Assembly (NCBI RefSeq): GCF_029633825.1
Contig: NZ_CP090642.1
Location: 1,302,001-1,366,000, forward strand
Source of the DNA: Burkholderia contaminans
GTDB taxonomy: Bacteria; Pseudomonadota; Gammaproteobacteria; Burkholderiales; Burkholderiaceae
Direction of reading: 5' to 3'
DNA length: 64,000 nucleotides
Below the pieces are notes generated by a model, which did no database searches, was not told where the DNA came from, and saw only the letters and a program-made list of their open reading frames with translations. A program made the position numbers and the translations under genes. Below are positions 60,504 through 64,000 of the stretch, piece by piece. Position 1 is the stretch's first letter, and the number at the start of each line of letters is the position of its first letter.

Positions 60504-60809
60504 TCAGTACTGCATCAGCGGCGGCGTGCCCGGCAGCGGCCGGTCGCCCTGCACATCGTTCGAGCCGGTCGACGGCCCGTCGGCCGCTTCGCCGCCGGCC
60601 GCGCCCTGCGGCATCACGGCGCCCGGCGAAGGCCGCGTGGCGTCACGCGCATGCGCGTCGGGCATCGTCGTGGTCGACTGTGCGCCACGGCTGTCGGCTG
60701 GCGCCCCGCGGGTGCCGTAGGGGCCGTTCGCCGGTTGCGTGCATGCGCCCAGCGCGCACGCGGCGGCACACGCCAGGATGCCCGTGCGTATCGTCTGGAT
60801 CGGGTTCAT
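60504..60809 (-). CDS. Small lipoprotein
   Basis: A 101-residue predicted lipoprotein: MNPIQTIRTGILACAAACALGAC with lipobox LGAC, then a Pro/Gly/Thr-rich, probably disordered mature part (PYGTRGAPADSRGAQSTTTM...GTPPLMQY). GGGAGG lies upstream of the ATG. No domain is recognised. It is part of the run of small minus-strand genes of the stress block. Confidence 0.72.
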   Translation of the reverse strand: MNPIQTIRTGILACAAACALGACTQPANGPYGTRGAPADSRGAQSTTTMPDAHARDATRPSPGAVMPQGAAGGEAADGPSTGSNDVQGDRPLPGTPPLMQY

Positions 60810-60834
60810 CGAAATCCTCCCTGTGCCCGGCGTC

Positions 60835-61146
60835 TCATAGCCGGTTGAAATGGAAATCGCCCGCATAGGCGGTCGGGGTGCGACGCGCCATCATCGCGTC
60901 GAATTCCACCGCCACGCGCGTGAGCGCGCGACGCTGCGATTCGATGCCGGCCTGCTCGAGCGCGGCGAACGCGTCGGCGTCGAACGCCACGGTCAGCGAC
61001 GCAGGATGGCCGTCGACGCGAAAGCCGATATGCAACGCGCCGACCGGCGCTTCCTCGATATGGAACGGCATCGCGCGCGCCTCGAAATGGCGGCCGAGCG
61101 TTTCGGCGATGTCGCGCAACACGCCGGGTTTCACGCGGATGCTCAT
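60835..61146 (-). CDS. Small uncharacterised protein
   Basis: A 103-residue soluble protein (MSIRVKPGVLRDIAETLGRHFEARAMPFH...). It has an alternating beta/helix pattern: a beta hairpin GALHIGFRVDGHPASLTVAFD and a helix AFAALEQAGIESQRRALTRVAVEFDAMMARR. Unknown family, no signal peptide. Its start overlaps the upstream proline-rich gene by four bases (ATGA), indicating coupled translation. Confidence 0.75.
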   Translation of the reverse strand: MSIRVKPGVLRDIAETLGRHFEARAMPFHIEEAPVGALHIGFRVDGHPASLTVAFDADAFAALEQAGIESQRRALTRVAVEFDAMMARRTPTAYAGDFHFNRL

Positions 61147-61370
61147 GGCAATGCCTCTTTGCGCGTTCCCGATACCGCGCTCATCGGCGGCGTATGCACG
61201 GGCGGCTCGCGCTCGGGCGGCGCATGCCCCGGTGGATCGCCCTCGGGTTGCCGGTAAGGTTCAGGCAGGTCGGGGGGCACGTCGTCGGGATCGGGCGGTT
61301 CCGGATCCGGCCCGATGTCGGGCAGCGGCGGTTCGGGCCGCTGCAACCACTGCGCTGGGTCAGGTGTCAT
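61143..61370 (-). CDS. Small proline-rich acidic protein
   Basis: A 75-residue protein dominated by Pro, Glu and Asp (PDPEPPDPDDVPPDLPEPYR, then PPGHAPPEREPPVHTPP). It is likely disordered. GAAGGAG precedes the ATG at good spacing, and the four-base overlap with the following gene supports real translation. Function unknown. Confidence 0.65.
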   Translation of the reverse strand: MTPDPAQWLQRPEPPLPDIGPDPEPPDPDDVPPDLPEPYRQPEGDPPGHAPPEREPPVHTPPMSAVSGTRKEALP

Positions 61371-61554
61371 CGGCGCTCCTTCATGGCGGGGTCCGCGGGT
61401 CGGTAGCGGACGCGACCTTCGCCTGCCGAGGGCGCGCAAGCCGCATGCCGTCCTTCACGTCATCCGAAGGTCCGCCGCGACGCACACGCGGGCGACGCGA
61501 ACGGCCTGCCGTGCCTTCGCTACACCGTTCGCTGCAAATCTTGCAACGGCGCGG

Positions 61555-61860
61555 CTACGCGTCGTAGGCAGCCATCACGAGCCACAGCTCGCGGCCGTCG
61601 TCGTGCACCTGCGCGGCGAGCGCATACGGGTCAGACGGCTCGCACGCGCGCTGCAGCGCGAACCGCGCCGGCTCGGTCGAGCCGAACGCATCGCCGCCGA
61701 GCGGCCGCACGTCGGCCTTGCCTTCGAACATCCGGCGCTCGGGCCGGTAGATCAGCGGTTCATGCTTCCATCCGTTGAAATGGTTCTTCAGCGAATCGAA
61801 TCCGCCGCCGCATACATTGACCTCGTAGCGCACGCCAGGTCGTCGTTTCGGAATCGTCAT
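61555..61860 (-). CDS. Small uncharacterised protein
   Basis: A 101-residue protein: MTIPKRRPGVRYEVNVCGGG, then FDSLKNHFNGWKHEPLIYRPERRMFEGKADVRPLG and a helical C-terminus ending LVMAAYDA. GGGAGG precedes the ATG. It has no signal peptide and no family I recognise. It is the first gene of the minus-strand block and is divergent from the small hydrophilic protein at 62029, with a 168-base shared upstream region. Confidence 0.7.
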   Translation of the reverse strand: MTIPKRRPGVRYEVNVCGGGFDSLKNHFNGWKHEPLIYRPERRMFEGKADVRPLGGDAFGSTEPARFALQRACEPSDPYALAAQVHDDGRELWLVMAAYDA

Positions 61861-62028
61861 CGTGCCTCCCGCTCGAAGTGTGCGGGGCGGGCACCTTCCG
61901 TACCACGCGCCGCGGTCATCGCCTTCGTGGCAAGTTGCGTGCCGCCGAAGTCCAGAGCGAACCCCGCGCGTACCGGGCACGGCCGTTGCGGCAGGAACAC
62001 GCCATTGGCATCGACACGGAGGCTCGCG

Positions 62029-62283
62029 ATGAAGGATTCGACCCGGACCGGCCACGACGCGCCGGCACACGAACGGCAACCCGATCCGTCGCCGCCGCTC
62101 AAGCACCGCGACCGCGCGCGTACGCATCATTCGGAACGCCATATCGACAAGCAGCTCGAGGACACGTTTCCCGCGAGCGATCCGCCCGCGACCGGCGGCG
62201 TCACGCGCATCGAGCCGGACACGCCGCCCGGCACGCACGACGACGGGCCGTGGCAGGACAAGCGCGAACGCGGCGACGCATGA
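62029..62283 (+). CDS. Small hydrophilic protein with a DTFPASDPPA motif
   Basis: An 84-residue, highly charged, His/Asp/Arg-rich and probably disordered protein. The only conserved-looking block is DKQLEDTFPASDPPATGG near the middle, a motif I associate with small proteins accompanying proteobacterial stress genes. ACGGAGG seven bases before the ATG supports translation. Function unknown. It leads the rightward series of small protein, CBS and PRC-barrel genes. Confidence 0.72.
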   Translation: MKDSTRTGHDAPAHERQPDPSPPLKHRDRARTHHSERHIDKQLEDTFPASDPPATGGVTRIEPDTPPGTHDDGPWQDKRERGDA

Positions 62284-62362
62284 GCGCCTGCGGCATGCGG
62301 CTTGCTGATTCCGTACCGCCCGTTTCGAACCATTGCACTACCGAACTCGAGAGGAGAAATTC

Positions 62363-62794
62363 ATGCATCGCGTCAACGAAATCATGTCGCAGGACGTCGT
62401 GCACATCGCACCGACCGACTCGATCCGTCATGCCGCGCAACTGATGGAGCGCTACGACGTCGGCGCGCTGCCCGTGTGCGACAACAACCGGCTGATCGGG
62501 ATGGTGACGGACCGCGACCTCGCGGTGCGCGCGATTTCAGCCGGCAAGCCGCCGGAGACGCGCATCCACGAAGTCGCGTCGGGGCCGATCGAATGGTGTT
62601 TCGACGACGATTCGCTGGACGAGATCCAGCACTACATGGCGGACGCGCAACTGCGCCGCCTGCCGGTCGTCGATCACGACAAGCGGCTGGTCGGCATGCT
62701 GTCGCTCGCGGATATCGCGACGCGCATGGCCGGCCCGGAGCGTGACGATCTCGCGAACACGCTCGAAGGCGTGTCGCAACCGAAGCAGACGTGA
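62363..62794 (+). CDS. CBS-domain-pair protein
   Basis: A 143-residue stand-alone Bateman module. CBS 1 (about 5-60) reads IMSQDVVHIAPTDSIRHAAQLMERYDVGALPVCDNNRLIGMVTDRDLAVR; CBS 2 (about 75-130) ends RRLPVVDHDKRLVGMLSLADIATR. Such pairs bind adenine nucleotides and sense energy state. GAGGAG before the ATG at 62363 is preferred to a start ten codons earlier. It is 79 bases after the small hydrophilic protein. Confidence 0.93.
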   Translation: MHRVNEIMSQDVVHIAPTDSIRHAAQLMERYDVGALPVCDNNRLIGMVTDRDLAVRAISAGKPPETRIHEVASGPIEWCFDDDSLDEIQHYMADAQLRRLPVVDHDKRLVGMLSLADIATRMAGPERDDLANTLEGVSQPKQT

Positions 62795-62885
62795 CGGAGC
62801 GCTCGCCGCCCCGTCCCGACCACCCCGCGCGACCCGCAGGGCCCGCCCCGGGCACCGTCGCGCCACATGCAGCCTGGAGGAAACC

Positions 62886-63368
62886 ATGCAGACTTCCGAT
62901 CAAGGTCAGACCCGCATCATCGGCAAGGGCGCCGCAACGGCGGCCGGCCCTGGCCCCGACGTGATGGCGGCCGATACGCTCGAAGGTAACAAGGTCTATA
63001 CGACCGATGGCGACGACGTCGGCAAGATCAAGGACATCATGCTCGACGTGCGCTCCGGCCGCGTCGCCTACGCGGTACTGTCGAGCGGCGGCATCCTCGG
63101 CATCGGCGACAAGCTGCACGCGATCCCGTGGAGCGCGCTCACGCTCGACACCGAGCGCAAATGCTTCCTGCTGTCGGTGTCGTCCGAGCGGATCCGCAAC
63201 GCACCGGGGTTCGACAAGGACCACTGGCCGGCGATGGCCGACCCGCAATGGGCCGCGCCGCTGCACGAGTTCTACGGCAGCACGCCGTACTGGAGCGCCG
63301 GCGACGAACTCGGGCTGACCGACCCGACCGAGGAACTCAACGATCCGCGCGCACGCGACCGTCACTGA
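62886..63368 (+). CDS. PRC-barrel-domain protein
   Basis: A 160-residue protein with a PRC-barrel (about 28-105): LEGNKVYTTDGDDVGKIKDIMLDVRSGRVAYAVLSSGGILGIGDKLHAIPWSAL. The C-terminal tail includes DKDHWPAMADPQW and HEFYGSTPYW, often seen in stress-related PRC-barrel proteins of soil bacteria. Function unknown; a role in nucleotide, RNA or partner binding is only inferred from the fold. GGAGG precedes the ATG. It ends just before a strong terminator. Confidence 0.9.
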   Translation: MQTSDQGQTRIIGKGAATAAGPGPDVMAADTLEGNKVYTTDGDDVGKIKDIMLDVRSGRVAYAVLSSGGILGIGDKLHAIPWSALTLDTERKCFLLSVSSERIRNAPGFDKDHWPAMADPQWAAPLHEFYGSTPYWSAGDELGLTDPTEELNDPRARDRH

Positions 63369-63411
63369 TCGCGCCGCCACGCGGCGCCGGTTCGCCGGCG
63401 CAGCCGCGTCG

Positions 63412-63439
63412 AACGCCCCGCCCGCGCGGGGCGTTTTTT
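63412..63439 (+). terminator. Rho-independent terminator
   Basis: Stem AACGCCCCGC (63412-63421) pairs with GCGGGGCGTT (63426-63435) around a CCGC loop, followed by a six-T run (63434-63439). It ends the rightward small protein/CBS/PRC transcript and separates it from the convergent LysR gene. Confidence 0.93.
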
Positions 63440-63479
63440 CTTGCCGGGCGTCGCGACGGCGGCCCCGACGCGACACGCG

Positions 63480-64000
63480 CTACGCGCGATGCCGCAGCGC
63501 GTCGATCACGACGGTGAACGCACGCGACGCCGGGCGGCGGCTCGGATAGTACGCGTGGTAGCCGGGAAAAACCGGGCACCAGTCCGGCATCACGATCCGC
63601 AGGCGGCCGCTGCGGACATGCTCCAGCACGATGTCCTCGGTGACGAACGCGATGCCGAAGCCGTCGAGCGCCGCCTGGACCATGTGCGGCTGCGTGTTGC
63701 AGGTGATCCGGCCGTTCACGCGCGCCAGCACGTCGTTCCTGCCCTTCTTCAGCTCCCACGCATAGATGCCCTTCGCCGTGGCGAGCCGCAACGTGACGCA
63801 ATCGTGATCGAGCAGGTCCTGCGGCTTCTTCGGCGGCTTGCGGCCGTCGAGATAGGCCGGCGCCGCGACCATCGCCATCCGGACATCCGGGCTGATCCGC
63901 ACGGCGATCATGTCCTTCGCCACCTGGTCGCCGTAGCGCACACCGATGTCGTAGCGCTCCTCGACGATGTTCGACAGCCCGTAATCGACCGACAGCTCGA
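63480..64000 (-). CDS. LysR-family transcriptional regulator (5' end outside window)
   Basis: The C-terminal 173 residues of a LysR regulator. The visible part is the effector-binding domain: ELSVDYGLSNIVEERYDIGVRYGDQ, then SPDVRMAMVAAPAYL, DLLDHDCVTLRL, MVQAALDGFGIAFVTEDIV and FPGYHAYYPSRRPASRAFTVVIDAL, all standard positions of type 2 periplasmic-binding-fold LysR domains. The helix-turn-helix lies beyond base 64000. Its regulated gene is not in the window. Confidence 0.92.
   Translation of the reverse strand, partial: ELSVDYGLSNIVEERYDIGVRYGDQVAKDMIAVRISPDVRMAMVAAPAYLDGRKPPKKPQDLLDHDCVTLRLATAKGIYAWELKKGRNDVLARVNGRITCNTQPHMVQAALDGFGIAFVTEDIVLEHVRSGRLRIVMPDWCPVFPGYHAYYPSRRPASRAFTVVIDALRHRA

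Overview
The window is GC-rich, densely coded DNA of Burkholderia type, most likely a secondary replicon of a Burkholderia cepacia complex strain. The strongest reason is a complete pyrrolnitrin operon (prnDCBA on the minus strand, 34.4-40.0 kb). Codon use, Burkholderia-type porin, DUF3022/DUF1328/DUF3008 small proteins and a full Ku/LigD pair agree. No rRNA, tRNA, CRISPR array, insertion sequence or replication origin was seen.

Layout. 0-7.3 kb: a thiamine-diphosphate enzyme with a divergent SDR, a TonB siderophore receptor behind a Fur-like box, an ArsB-type permease and an MFS exporter. 7.3-12.8 kb: an NtrB/NtrC-like two-component pair next to a textbook sigma-54 promoter with two upstream palindromes. 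These appear to drive genes for a secreted and a cytoplasmic protein made of the same repeated domain. A divergent alginate-lyase-fold gene sits on the other side. 12.8-22.1 kb: a porin and a co-directional GntR-controlled set (polar amino-acid ABC transporter, class III aminotransferase, gamma-glutamyltransferase-like enzyme, agmatinase family) for uptake and breakdown of a basic amino acid, guanidino compound or polyamine.

22.3-34.3 kb: D-xylose utilisation. xylA-xylB-xylF-xylG-xylH plus a small unknown gene run leftward to a strong terminator; xylR, an aldose 1-epimerase and a lipoprotein-type GH3 glycosidase run rightward. 34.4-40.1 kb: pyrrolnitrin biosynthesis, with a candidate lux-type box and -10 element in an AT-rich leader. 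40.6-50.7 kb: accessory region with a LysE-type exporter, a TetR regulator, a run of uncharacterised secreted or lipoprotein genes (one with a duplicated domain, one LprI-like), a YbhB-type protein and a phosphatidylserine-decarboxylase-fold enzyme.

50.9-63.4 kb: a stress island. Fourteen consecutive minus-strand genes include a PfpI/DJ-1 protein, LigD, Ku, DUF421, the large catalase KatE and many small stress-type proteins, followed by divergent genes for a small hydrophilic protein, a CBS-pair protein and a PRC-barrel protein. Non-homologous end joining, peroxide removal and small protective proteins are thus in one block. The window ends inside a LysR regulator.
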